DNA of 10,123 bases from ZC4RG20 sp964518995. Lineage in GTDB: Bacteria; Pseudomonadota; Gammaproteobacteria; Steroidobacterales; Rariloculaceae. Position numbers and translations under genes: made by a program. Positions 1 through 6,266 of this stretch are shown piece by piece (the first letter of the stretch is position 1; each line of letters starts with the position of its first letter). The stretch covers positions 1 through 10,123 of the forward strand of contig CAZFJU010000164.1 in the NCBI GenBank assembly GCA_964518995.1, given 5' to 3'. The notes below the pieces were generated by a model. That model saw nothing but the letters and a program-made list of their open reading frames with translations. It did no database searches and was not told the origin of the DNA.

Positions 1-65
1 CACCAGCGCACCTCTTGCTCGGTCGCGAAATCCTTGGCTGCGAGCCTTTCGACTGCAACGCTCAT
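1..65 (-). CDS. korB: 2-oxoacid:ferredoxin oxidoreductase beta subunit, N-terminal fragment
   Basis: Only the first 21 codons lie in the window; the gene continues past position 1. The visible protein starts MSVAVERLAAKDF and ends in QEVRW, the sequence that usually precedes the CPGCGD thiamine-diphosphate/cluster motif of KorB-type beta subunits. The next two bases (TG) would fit the start of that Cys codon. The ATG is preceded by a good ribosome binding site (GGGAG, minus-strand positions 78 to 74, 8-nt spacing). It lies 56 bp after the stop of the fused gamma-alpha gene on the same strand, so the two are almost certainly co-transcribed. The beta subunit normally binds ThDP and a [4Fe-4S] cluster and pairs with the upstream subunit. 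Substrate (2-oxoglutarate or another 2-oxoacid) cannot be read from this fragment. Confidence 0.8.
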   Translation of the reverse strand, partial: MSVAVERLAAKDFATEQEVRW

Positions 66-121
66 GCTTTGGTCTCCCAAGGTGTACGCCGAACCGGCGG
101 CAGTTGGGCGCGCCGTGCTCG

Positions 122-2029
122 TCAGACCGCCCTCGTATGTCGTTGGGCCGCGGAAACTTCCGCGAGTTCCTGCTTGATGGCCGCCACGATCTCGGACACG
201 AGGAACGGCTGGCCGGTGACTTTATTCAGCGGCACCGGCTGGATGCCGAGCCGATCGCGCAGCACGGTCGCGAGCTGCCCCATGTTCATTTCCGGCACGA
301 GCACGCGCTCGAAGCGCGCAAGCAGCTCGCCGAGGTTGCTCGGAAACGGGCTCAGATGCCGCAGATGAATCAGGCCGACGTTAGCGCCGGTTCGTGCAAC
401 CTGCTGGACGGCCTGATACAACGCGCCGTAGGTCGAGCCCCAGCCCACCACTGCGAGATCACCGCTCTGTGCTCCGATCTCTACCTGCTGCGGCGGAATG
501 AAGCGGGCGACCGACTCCACCTTCTCCGCCCGCAGCTGGGTCATCGCCTGATGGTTCGCGGGATCGTAAGAGATGTTGCCGGTGCGAATGTCCTTCTCGA
601 GCCCGCCGATACGATGCATCAGCCCCGGCATGCCGGGACTGATCCACGGTCGGCCGAGGCTCTCCGGATCGCGCGCGAAGATCGACGTCTTCTCGCCGGA
701 GGGCAGATGGCCCGAGTCGTTCGCTTGGACATCGATTTTATGGATATCGATGGGCGGATAGGCGTCAACATCCGGAATTCGCCACGGCTCGGCCGCGTTG
801 GCGAGGTAGCCGTCCGTGAGCAGGAACACGGGCGTCATATGCCGCAGCGCGATACGCACCGCTTCGATTGCGACGTCGAAGCAATCGCTCGGCGAGCGCG
901 CCGCGAGCACCGGCAGCGGCGCATCCGCGTTGCGGCCATAGACGGCCTGGTAGAGATCGGATTGCTCCGTCTTCGTCGGCAAGCCTGTCGACGGGCCGCC
1001 GCGCTGCGAATCGACAATCAGCAGCGGCAGCTCGGCGTTGATCGCGAGCCCGATCGCCTCTGTCTTGAGGGCAATGCCGGGCCCCGAGCTCGACGTGACG
1101 CCGATCGCGCCGCCGTAGGACGCGCCGATCGCCGCGCATACGGCCGCGATCTCGTCTTCGGCCTGGAAAACGCCGACACCATGCGCACCCATGTGCGCGA
1201 GCCGATGCAGCAGCGGCGAGGCCGGCGTAATCGGATACGAGCAAAAAATGACCGGCCGATCGGCCAACTCGCCGGCGGCCGCGATGCCGAGCGCAAGCGC
1301 ATCGCTGCCGCGAATGCCGCGATATTCTCCGGGCGGGAACTTCGCGCGCTGCGTCTTCAGCTGCGGAATCGCGGCGTTCAGCTCGGCTGTTTCGCCGTAC
1401 GCGTGGCCCGCCTGCAGCGCCGCGATATTCGCGCCGCATACCGCTTCGTTGCTCGCGAACCGCTTGCGCACCCATGCATCGATCGAATCGATTTCGTGCC
1501 CAAACATCCACTGGACCAAGCCCAAGGCCCAGAAATTCTTGCAGCGCCCCGCGTCGCTCTTGCTGAGCCCGAAGGGCTTCACGGCATCCGCCGTGAGCTT
1601 CGCGATGTCGAGCTCCACCAGCTGGAAGCTATCGAGCTCCCCGCTGCGACGCGGATCTTGCGCGTACCCCGCCTTGGCGAGCCCGCGGGCCGTGAAGCCG
1701 TCCGTGTTCAGAATGATCAGCGCACCACGCCCGAGCAGCGGCAGGTTGACCTTGAGCGCCGCGGGGTTAAACGCAACCAGCACGCTCGGCGCATCCCCCG
1801 CCGTGGTAATCGGCCCGGCGCCGAGATGAATCTGATAGGCGGAGACGCCGAAGGTCGTGCCGGCCGGCGCGCGGATCTCGGCCGGATAGTCCGGAAAGGT
1901 GCCGAAGTCTTTGCCCGCAAGCGCTGTCGCGCCAACGAATTGCGTGCCCATCAGCTGCACGCCATCGCCAGAGTCGCCCGCGAAGCGCACGACTACGGAT
2001 TCCGATTCCTGATTGTCGAAATTGATCAT
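122..2029 (-). CDS. korA: 2-oxoacid:ferredoxin oxidoreductase, fused gamma-alpha subunit (KorA type)
   Basis: This is the large subunit of a CoA-dependent 2-oxoacid:ferredoxin oxidoreductase, which oxidatively decarboxylates a 2-oxoacid to an acyl-CoA and reduces ferredoxin. From the chosen start it has 635 residues. The N-terminal third (about 11-190) is the gamma/POR domain, with VVVRFAGDSGDGVQL and YPAEIRAPAGT. The alpha ThDP-pyrimidine domain follows, with CSYPITPASPL near 263, FQAEDEIAAV, SSSGPGIALKTEA, and a C-terminal EMNMGQL near 580. Length and domain order match mycobacterial KorA (about 650 residues). No ferredoxin-like cysteine clusters are present, so an external ferredoxin is expected; two are encoded divergently beside it. 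An in-frame ATG at 2086 would add 19 residues. Neither start has a clear ribosome binding site; 2029 was chosen because conservation begins 11 residues downstream. 2-oxoglutarate is the likeliest substrate, but this is inferred from family resemblance. Confidence 0.9.
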   Translation of the reverse strand: MINFDNQESESVVVRFAGDSGDGVQLMGTQFVGATALAGKDFGTFPDYPAEIRAPAGTTFGVSAYQIHLGAGPITTAGDAPSVLVAFNPAALKVNLPLLGRGALIILNTDGFTARGLAKAGYAQDPRRSGELDSFQLVELDIAKLTADAVKPFGLSKSDAGRCKNFWALGLVQWMFGHEIDSIDAWVRKRFASNEAVCGANIAALQAGHAYGETAELNAAIPQLKTQRAKFPPGEYRGIRGSDALALGIAAAGELADRPVIFCSYPITPASPLLHRLAHMGAHGVGVFQAEDEIAAVCAAIGASYGGAIGVTSSSGPGIALKTEAIGLAINAELPLLIVDSQRGGPSTGLPTKTEQSDLYQAVYGRNADAPLPVLAARSPSDCFDVAIEAVRIALRHMTPVFLLTDGYLANAAEPWRIPDVDAYPPIDIHKIDVQANDSGHLPSGEKTSIFARDPESLGRPWISPGMPGLMHRIGGLEKDIRTGNISYDPANHQAMTQLRAEKVESVARFIPPQQVEIGAQSGDLAVVGWGSTYGALYQAVQQVARTGANVGLIHLRHLSPFPSNLGELLARFERVLVPEMNMGQLATVLRDRLGIQPVPLNKVTGQPFLVSEIVAAIKQELAEVSAAQRHTRAV

Positions 2030-2103
2030 TTGCACTAAATGCCGGTCAAAAGTAGAGTCCTGCGCTGCGCGGGGCGGTAGAAACATGCAGGAATGCGAAA
2101 TTC

Positions 2104-2123
2104 GCCGCGATTATATTAGCGGC
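2104..2123. promoter_or_regulatory. Imperfect 20-bp palindrome over the korA -10, possible operator
   Basis: GCCGC and GCGGC arms flank an AT-rich core (GATTATATTA). Comparing the 20-mer with its own reverse complement gives 16 of 20 matches. The site covers the candidate korA -10 hexamer and sits in the spacer between the oxidoreductase and ferredoxin genes, where a bound regulator could affect both directions. No known regulator consensus was recognised. Confidence 0.3.
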
Positions 2124-2138
2124 CCCCTCCCTCATCCA
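2110..2138 (-). promoter_or_regulatory. Candidate sigma70-type promoter for korAB
   Basis: On the minus strand a perfect TATAAT occupies 2115-2110. A weak -35 candidate (TGGATG, 2138-2133, three of six consensus matches) lies 17 nt upstream. Transcription would start near 2103, giving a leader of about 17 nt to the ATG at 2086 or about 74 nt to the ATG at 2029. The -10 lies inside an imperfect palindrome and an AT-rich patch that contrasts with the GC-rich surroundings. Confidence 0.45.
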
Positions 2139-2214
2139 GGTGATGTAACGCGAATATGGTTATTCATTTACTTAAGCTCCTTACTTATCGGGCCGCCGAC
2201 GGCCATTGCGGTTC

Positions 2215-2535
2215 ATGATCCGAATCACCTACATCGAGCCGGATGGCACCGTGCGCGAGGTCGAGACGACGCCGGGCATGACGCTGATGGAAGCGGCGAT
2301 CGACAATAACGTCGAAGGTATCGTCGCCGAATGCGGCGGTGCGTGCTCGTGTGCCACCTGCCACGTGTACGTAGAACCCGAATGGCTAGAACAGCTGTCG
2401 CCGCCCGATCGGCAGGAGGACGGGATGCTCGACTGCGTCATCGAACGCCGGCCTAATAGCCGCCTGAGCTGCCAGATACAGCTCAATGAGGATCTGGACG
2501 GCATTACGGTAAAGGTGCCGGATCTACAGATCTGA
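2215..2535 (+). CDS. [2Fe-2S] ferredoxin, adrenodoxin/FdVI type
   Basis: A small soluble electron carrier of 106 residues. Cluster ligands follow the vertebrate-type pattern C40-x5-C46-x2-C49-x36-C86, within CGGACSCATCHVYV and SRLSCQIQ. Two extra cysteines are C44, in the cluster loop as is common in this subgroup, and C74. Length, the cluster loop and the C-terminal VKVPDLQI resemble Rhodobacter capsulatus FdVI and related P450-partner ferredoxins rather than plant-type ferredoxins. The ATG at 2215 was chosen because the protein then begins with the usual first beta strand (MIRITYIEPDG). An upstream TTG at 2206 is possible, and no strong ribosome binding site helps decide. It diverges from korA and lies 122 bp upstream of a 7Fe ferredoxin. 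Known partners in the family are cytochromes P450 and iron-sulfur assembly; neither is visible here. Confidence 0.93.
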   Translation: MIRITYIEPDGTVREVETTPGMTLMEAAIDNNVEGIVAECGGACSCATCHVYVEPEWLEQLSPPDRQEDGMLDCVIERRPNSRLSCQIQLNEDLDGITVKVPDLQI

Positions 2536-2587
2536 CGGCTGGCCTGCCCGGGTTCCTTGGCGCATGCCCGGCCATTTTCGTGCCCAG

Positions 2588-2616
2588 TTCCCTGGATGCC
2601 AGCGCCGTTTTATAGG
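2588..2616 (+). promoter_or_regulatory. Weak candidate promoter for fdxA
   Basis: TTCCCT (2588-2593) and TATAGG (2611-2616) are separated by 17 nt, with three and four of six consensus matches. The predicted leader would be about 35 nt. The 122-bp gap after the upstream ferredoxin gene leaves room for an independent promoter, but the match is poor. Confidence 0.25.
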
Positions 2617-2657
2617 ACAATGCGCGCGCTTCGGCGTTCCCCCAGAGGATTTCACGG

Positions 2658-2981
2658 ATGACGTTCGTAGTCACCGAGGCCTGCATCAAATGTAAGTACA
2701 CCGACTGCGTGGAGGTGTGCCCTGTCGATTGCTTCCATGAAGGTCCGAACATGCTCGTGATCGACCCGGAGGAATGCATCGACTGCACGCTGTGCGAGCC
2801 GGAGTGTCCTGTCGAAGCCATCTTCTCGGAGGATGACGTCCCGGCCGGGCAAGAGCAGTTCCTCGCGCTCAACGCCGAGCTCGCGAAGGAGTGGCCGGTG
2901 CTCGCTAAGGCCAAAGAGCCGCCCGAGGACGCCGACGAATGGAAAGACGTCAAGGATAAGCTCGAGTATCTCGAGCGCTGA
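2658..2981 (+). CDS. fdxA: 7Fe ferredoxin FdxA ([3Fe-4S][4Fe-4S])
   Basis: A 107-residue soluble low-potential electron carrier closely resembling Azotobacter FdI. By analogy with FdI, C9, C17 and C50 ligate the [3Fe-4S] cluster, and C21, C40, C43 and C46 the [4Fe-4S] cluster. C12 and C25 match the two additional FdI cysteines. Diagnostic strings are CIKCKYTDCVEVCPVDCF and CIDCTLCEPECPVEAIF. The acidic C-terminal tail, ending KDKLEYLER, is typical of proteobacterial FdxA. The ATG is preceded by AGAGGA (2644-2649) with 8-nt spacing. Its position near korAB makes it a good candidate acceptor for the 2-oxoacid oxidoreductase; this is inference, since FdxA-type proteins also occur without such neighbours. 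It converges with the phospholipase D-like gene, 48 bp between stops. Confidence 0.95.
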   Translation: MTFVVTEACIKCKYTDCVEVCPVDCFHEGPNMLVIDPEECIDCTLCEPECPVEAIFSEDDVPAGQEQFLALNAELAKEWPVLAKAKEPPEDADEWKDVKDKLEYLER

Positions 2982-3004
2982 TACGTGTTTGAGCCGCCTG
3001 CTTC

Positions 3005-3022
3005 TAGCGCCCCAGCGCGCTA
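3005..3022. terminator. Small hairpin between convergent fdxA and phospholipase D-like gene
   Basis: TAGCGC and GCGCTA form a perfect 6-bp stem around a CCCAGC loop, midway in the 48-bp space between two converging stop codons. No T-tract follows on either strand, so a role as a bidirectional terminator is only suggested by position. Confidence 0.3.
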
Positions 3023-3029
3023 TCGACGG

Positions 3030-4637
3030 CTACGTCTGGCTCTTGATCGGCAGCAGGTTTAAGAAAAACTCGACCAACCGCTGCGAGAACCCGGTCGCCG
3101 GCTGACGGCTCAGCGCCTCGTCGCCTTCCCACCATTTCAGCCAACCGCCGTCCTCGAGCGTCACGCGCCAAGCGTTATCAGGCTGCATGTCGCGCTCGAG
3201 CAGCTGGATGAGCTCCTCTGCGAGCACTGGGTCCTCCACGACGACGCCGATTTCCGTGTTCAGAATCATCGACCGCGGGTCGACATTCGGCGAGCCCACG
3301 AAGCTCCATCGACCGTCGATGACCGCAGCCTTGGTATGCAGCGCCAGGGATCGCGGCTCCGTGGGCGGCGTTCGGTAGTCCTCGAGCACCGCGGCGTCCG
3401 CACGCATCTCGTACACCTCGGCGCCGGTCGCGAGCAGCGCCCGGCGCCGCGACTTGTAGGCGGAATGTGCGACGACATGGCTGTTCGAGGCCAGCGAATT
3501 CGTCACGATGCGCACGCGCACGCCACGCGCGACGAGCTCGCCGATCAGCGCAATGAGCTCGTCGTCCGGGACGAGATACGGGGAGCTCAGAATCACTTCG
3601 TGCTCCGCGCTGTCGAGCCATTGCTTGAACTCCTCGTAGAGCTCGAGGGGGCGCTGCAGATGGACGCACGGAGAGTCGATCATAAGCTCGCCGCGGCCCG
3701 TGAGCGGATCCGCAATGAAACGCTGTGTCCAGGTCTCCCAGCCCGCGACCGGGCGTGCGAAAGCCGCGAGCAGATGGTGTTTGTCGTCCAGGCTCGATGC
3801 GATGATCTCGCGGGCCGGTGCGGTCGGGTCGGCCTGCGCATCGTCCGCCACCTTTTCCGGAACGGTGTAGGACAGCGCGCTGCCCCAGTACATCTCGAAC
3901 GATTCGCGCACGTCGTCGAGCAGCGGCCCGGCAATCATCAGGTCGATGTCGTTCTGCACGAACGGCTCGTACACGCCGAAATAGCGGTCGCCGATGTTGC
4001 GGCCGCCGATGATTCCGAAGCGCCCGTCCGCCACAAATACTTTGTTGTGCATGCGGTGGTTGAGCAAACCGAACCGCGCAACGAACTCCAACGGACGCAC
4101 GAGCGGGGACCGCGATCGCCAGGGATTGAACAGCCGCAGCTCGATATGCTCGTGGGCGGCGAGCGCCGCAAGCTCGACAGCGCGGCCGACTGTCGCCAGA
4201 TCGTCGAGCAGAAACCGCACCCGTACGCCGCGATCTGCTGCGTCGATGACGTGCTGCATCAGCAGGCGGCCGGTCATGTCGTCCTGCCAGATGAAGTACT
4301 GAATGTCGAGCGTCTCGGCGGCAAGATCAGCAAGCGCAATGCGGATTCGCAGCGAGTCGGCGTTGCCGTCGAGTAGCCAGTACGCGGACTTGCGGCCGGT
4401 AAGCTCCGCTTCGACCTCATCGGCGAAACCCGCGAGGACGCCCGCATCGGCCGGCACTGTCGGCGGTGAGCTCTCGCGCGCGGCGGAGTGATCGAGGGGC
4501 AAGGGCGCGCAGGCCGAGAGCATGACGAGAGCGACGAGCAGGACGGAGGCCGCCGCCACAGTCATGAGCAACGGACGCGCCGGATCGCGAAGGAGGCGCA
4601 GCAAAATATCGTGTGACGAACTTGCGGGACGAGACAC
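3030..4637 (-). CDS. ClsC-like phospholipase D/cardiolipin synthase family lipoprotein
   Basis: A phospholipase D superfamily protein with two HKD motifs. From the chosen GTG start they are H197-x-K199-x4-D204 (HNKVFVAD, followed by GGRNIGDRYF) and H434-x-K436-x4-D441 (HTKAAVID, followed by VGSPNVDPRS). These contexts and the C-terminal SLLPI-like tail (NLLPIKSQT) match the E. coli ClsC (YmdC) group, which transfers phosphatidyl groups to make cardiolipin. A hydrophobic segment ending in the lipobox LSAC (Cys43 here) predicts a lipoprotein. The start is uncertain. The only in-frame ATG (4565) leaves a signal peptide with no positive charge, whereas upstream codons supply arginines. GTG at 4637, TTG at 4655 and GTG at 4670 are all possible; the TTG has GAAGG upstream. 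No ymdB-like partner lies alongside. Hydrolase versus synthase activity cannot be read from sequence alone. Confidence 0.88.
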   Translation of the reverse strand: MSRPASSSHDILLRLLRDPARPLLMTVAAASVLLVALVMLSACAPLPLDHSAARESSPPTVPADAGVLAGFADEVEAELTGRKSAYWLLDGNADSLRIRIALADLAAETLDIQYFIWQDDMTGRLLMQHVIDAADRGVRVRFLLDDLATVGRAVELAALAAHEHIELRLFNPWRSRSPLVRPLEFVARFGLLNHRMHNKVFVADGRFGIIGGRNIGDRYFGVYEPFVQNDIDLMIAGPLLDDVRESFEMYWGSALSYTVPEKVADDAQADPTAPAREIIASSLDDKHHLLAAFARPVAGWETWTQRFIADPLTGRGELMIDSPCVHLQRPLELYEEFKQWLDSAEHEVILSSPYLVPDDELIALIGELVARGVRVRIVTNSLASNSHVVAHSAYKSRRRALLATGAEVYEMRADAAVLEDYRTPPTEPRSLALHTKAAVIDGRWSFVGSPNVDPRSMILNTEIGVVVEDPVLAEELIQLLERDMQPDNAWRVTLEDGGWLKWWEGDEALSRQPATGFSQRLVEFFLNLLPIKSQT

Positions 4638-4725
4638 TCGTGTACCGCGCAGCAAATCAGGAACCCTTCTCACGGCGGCTACCCTAGCAAAGTGAGCCGG
4701 GCGCACGCAGGAACAGCGTCTCGCG

Positions 4726-4755
4726 CTGACAATCAACGAGACGGTTACCTATACT
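4726..4755 (+). promoter_or_regulatory. Near-consensus sigma70 promoter of the aldehyde dehydrogenase gene
   Basis: CTGACA (4726-4731) and TATACT (4750-4755) are separated by 18 nt; each differs from consensus at one position. Transcription would begin near 4762, leaving a leader of about 20 nt with an AGGAGG site before the ATG at 4782. The promoter therefore argues against an upstream start at 4692. Confidence 0.7.
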
Positions 4756-4770
4756 ACGGCGATACGCAGC

Positions 4771-4776
4771 AGGAGG
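4771..4776 (+). promoter_or_regulatory. Ribosome binding site deciding the aldehyde dehydrogenase start
   Basis: A perfect AGGAGG lies 5 nt before the ATG at 4782. It selects this start over the in-frame upstream ATG at 4692, which lies before the predicted transcription start. Confidence 0.85.
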
Positions 4777-4781
4777 CAGCA

Positions 4782-6266
4782 ATGGGTAGCAACAACACGA
4801 ACCTCTTCATCAACGGCGAGTGGGTCGCCGCCAAAGGAGGCGCGAAGTTTCCGGTCTATAACCCGTCGACCGGCGAAGTCTGGGCTGAGGTCGCGGATGC
4901 TTCCCGCGAAGACGCCGCTACCGCCATCGCGGCTGCCCGGGACGCGCAACCTGGCTGGGCCGCCACGACTCACTCCCAGCGCGCCCGCATCATCGCTCGC
5001 GCTGCGGATATCCTCGAGGCGCGCGCGAAGGAATTTCAAGAGGTCATTGTCGACGAAGGCGGCTCATGGATCGGCAAGGCGATGTTCGAGACGAACTACA
5101 GCGCCGGCGTATTTCGCGCGGCCTCGGCCGCAGCCTACCAGGTCACCGGCGAGATTCTGCCGTCCGATCTCAACAAGCTCAGCCTCGTCGTGCGCGAGCC
5201 GCTCGGCGTCGTAACGGTCATTTCACCGTGGAACTTCCCGGTGATCCTGTCATCGCGCGGCTTCGCCGTCGCGCTCGCAGTCGGCAACTCGGTCGTGCTG
5301 AAACCCTCCGAGGAAACCCCGACGGCCGGCGGCATCCTCCTCGCCGAGATCATGGAAGAGGCCGGCGTGCCGAAGGGCGTGTTCAACGTCGTAACGTGCT
5401 CGCGCGAGAACGTCGCGGAGGTCGGCGACGAGCTGATCGCGAACCCGGCCGTTCGAGGCATCAGCTTCACGGGCTCGACCGCGGTCGGTGCACAGCTCGC
5501 GGCCCGCGCGGGTTCCCTGCTGAAGCGCTGCGTGCTCGAGCTCGGCGGCAAGGATGCATTGATCGTCCTCGACGATGCGGACATCGAGCGCGCAGTCAAC
5601 GCGGCGACATTCGGCTCGTTCATGCATCAGGGGCAGATCTGCATGGCGGTCGAGCGCATCATCGTCGACGGCAAGATCGCCGACGCGTTCACCGAGCAGT
5701 TCGTAGCCAACGCGAAGAAACTGAAAAGCGGCAATCCGCGCGATCTTGGCACCTGCATTGGCCCGGTCATCAACGAGAAGCAGCTGAAGCGCATTGCAGA
5801 GCATGTGCAGGACGCCGTCGGTAAAGGCGCTCAGCTCCTGTGCGGCGGCGGGCATCAGGGGCTGTTCTTCGAGCCCACCGTGCTTGGCGGCGTGACGCCG
5901 GAGATGCGCGTGTTCCGTGAGGAGACTTTCGGCCCGGTCGCACCGATCATCGTTGCGGACGGCGAGGAAGACGCCGTGCGGCTCGCGAACGATACCGAGT
6001 ACGGCTTGTCCGCCGGCATCATCACCGAGGACGAGGAACGCGGCCTCGCAGTGGCACGGCGGCTCCACACCGGCATGGCGCACGTCAATGACAGCTCGAT
6101 CCACGACGAGCCGCATGTGCCGTTCGGCGGCACGGGCGCCAGCGGGCTCGGCCGCCACGGCGGGCGACCGGGCATCGACCAGTTCACCGAGCTGCGGTGG
6201 ATCACGCTCGAGCGGGGCGGACGCCACTATCCGCCGACGTTCGTGGTCAACCCTGAATCCCACTGA
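4782..6266 (+). CDS. NAD(P)-dependent aldehyde dehydrogenase, benzaldehyde/vanillin dehydrogenase-like
   Basis: A 494-residue member of the ALDH superfamily that oxidises an aldehyde to the carboxylic acid using NAD or NADP. Visible landmarks are PWNFPV with oxyanion Asn151, VVLKPSE with cofactor-binding Lys174 and Glu177, FTGSTAVG (229-236), general base Glu253 in LELGGKD, catalytic Cys287 in GQICM, and Glu381 in EETFGP. All key residues are intact. The C-terminal PFGGTGASGLGRHGG resembles benzaldehyde, salicylaldehyde and vanillin dehydrogenases, so an aromatic or hydrophobic aldehyde is a reasonable guess; the true substrate is not shown. The gene has its own strong promoter and a short leader. 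It diverges from the phospholipase D-like gene, and its last 20 bp overlap the end of the convergent TAXI gene. Confidence 0.93.
   Translation: MGSNNTNLFINGEWVAAKGGAKFPVYNPSTGEVWAEVADASREDAATAIAAARDAQPGWAATTHSQRARIIARAADILEARAKEFQEVIVDEGGSWIGKAMFETNYSAGVFRAASAAAYQVTGEILPSDLNKLSLVVREPLGVVTVISPWNFPVILSSRGFAVALAVGNSVVLKPSEETPTAGGILLAEIMEEAGVPKGVFNVVTCSRENVAEVGDELIANPAVRGISFTGSTAVGAQLAARAGSLLKRCVLELGGKDALIVLDDADIERAVNAATFGSFMHQGQICMAVERIIVDGKIADAFTEQFVANAKKLKSGNPRDLGTCIGPVINEKQLKRIAEHVQDAVGKGAQLLCGGGHQGLFFEPTVLGGVTPEMRVFREETFGPVAPIIVADGEEDAVRLANDTEYGLSAGIITEDEERGLAVARRLHTGMAHVNDSSIHDEPHVPFGGTGASGLGRHGGRPGIDQFTELRWITLERGGRHYPPTFVVNPESH

Larger units (their letters stand above)
2030..2214. other. 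Divergent intergenic region between korA and the [2Fe-2S] ferredoxin gene
   Basis: This 185-bp spacer contains the candidate korA promoter and palindrome. It also has a short inverted repeat, GAATA-TGGT-TATTC (2152-2165), in an AT-rich stretch upstream of the ferredoxin gene. No convincing plus-strand -35/-10 pair was found. No RNA gene is evident. Confidence 0.6.

Noticed and set aside
104..2038. Plus-strand open frame of 644 codons covering nearly all of korA
   Set aside because: It is antisense to a clearly conserved protein. Its translation is rich in Arg, Ala and His with no recognisable motif, as expected for a codon-bias shadow in GC-rich DNA.
2545..2575. Possible terminator hairpin after the [2Fe-2S] ferredoxin gene
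   Set aside because: Only a 5-bp CCGGG/CCCGG stem with a long loop could be drawn, with no clear T-tract.
2950..2978. CTCGAG repeat near the end of fdxA
   Set aside because: CTCGAGTATCTCGAG lies within codons for the conserved KLEYLER tail and is explained by coding.
3336..4376. Plus-strand open frame of 346 codons opposite the phospholipase D-like gene
   Set aside because: The opposite strand carries two intact HKD motifs. This frame has Arg/His-rich low-information sequence and no family resemblance.
4692..4781. N-terminal extension of the aldehyde dehydrogenase from the ATG at 4692
   Set aside because: It overlaps the predicted promoter and precedes the likely transcription start. The ATG at 4782 has a perfect AGGAGG, and family members begin near it.
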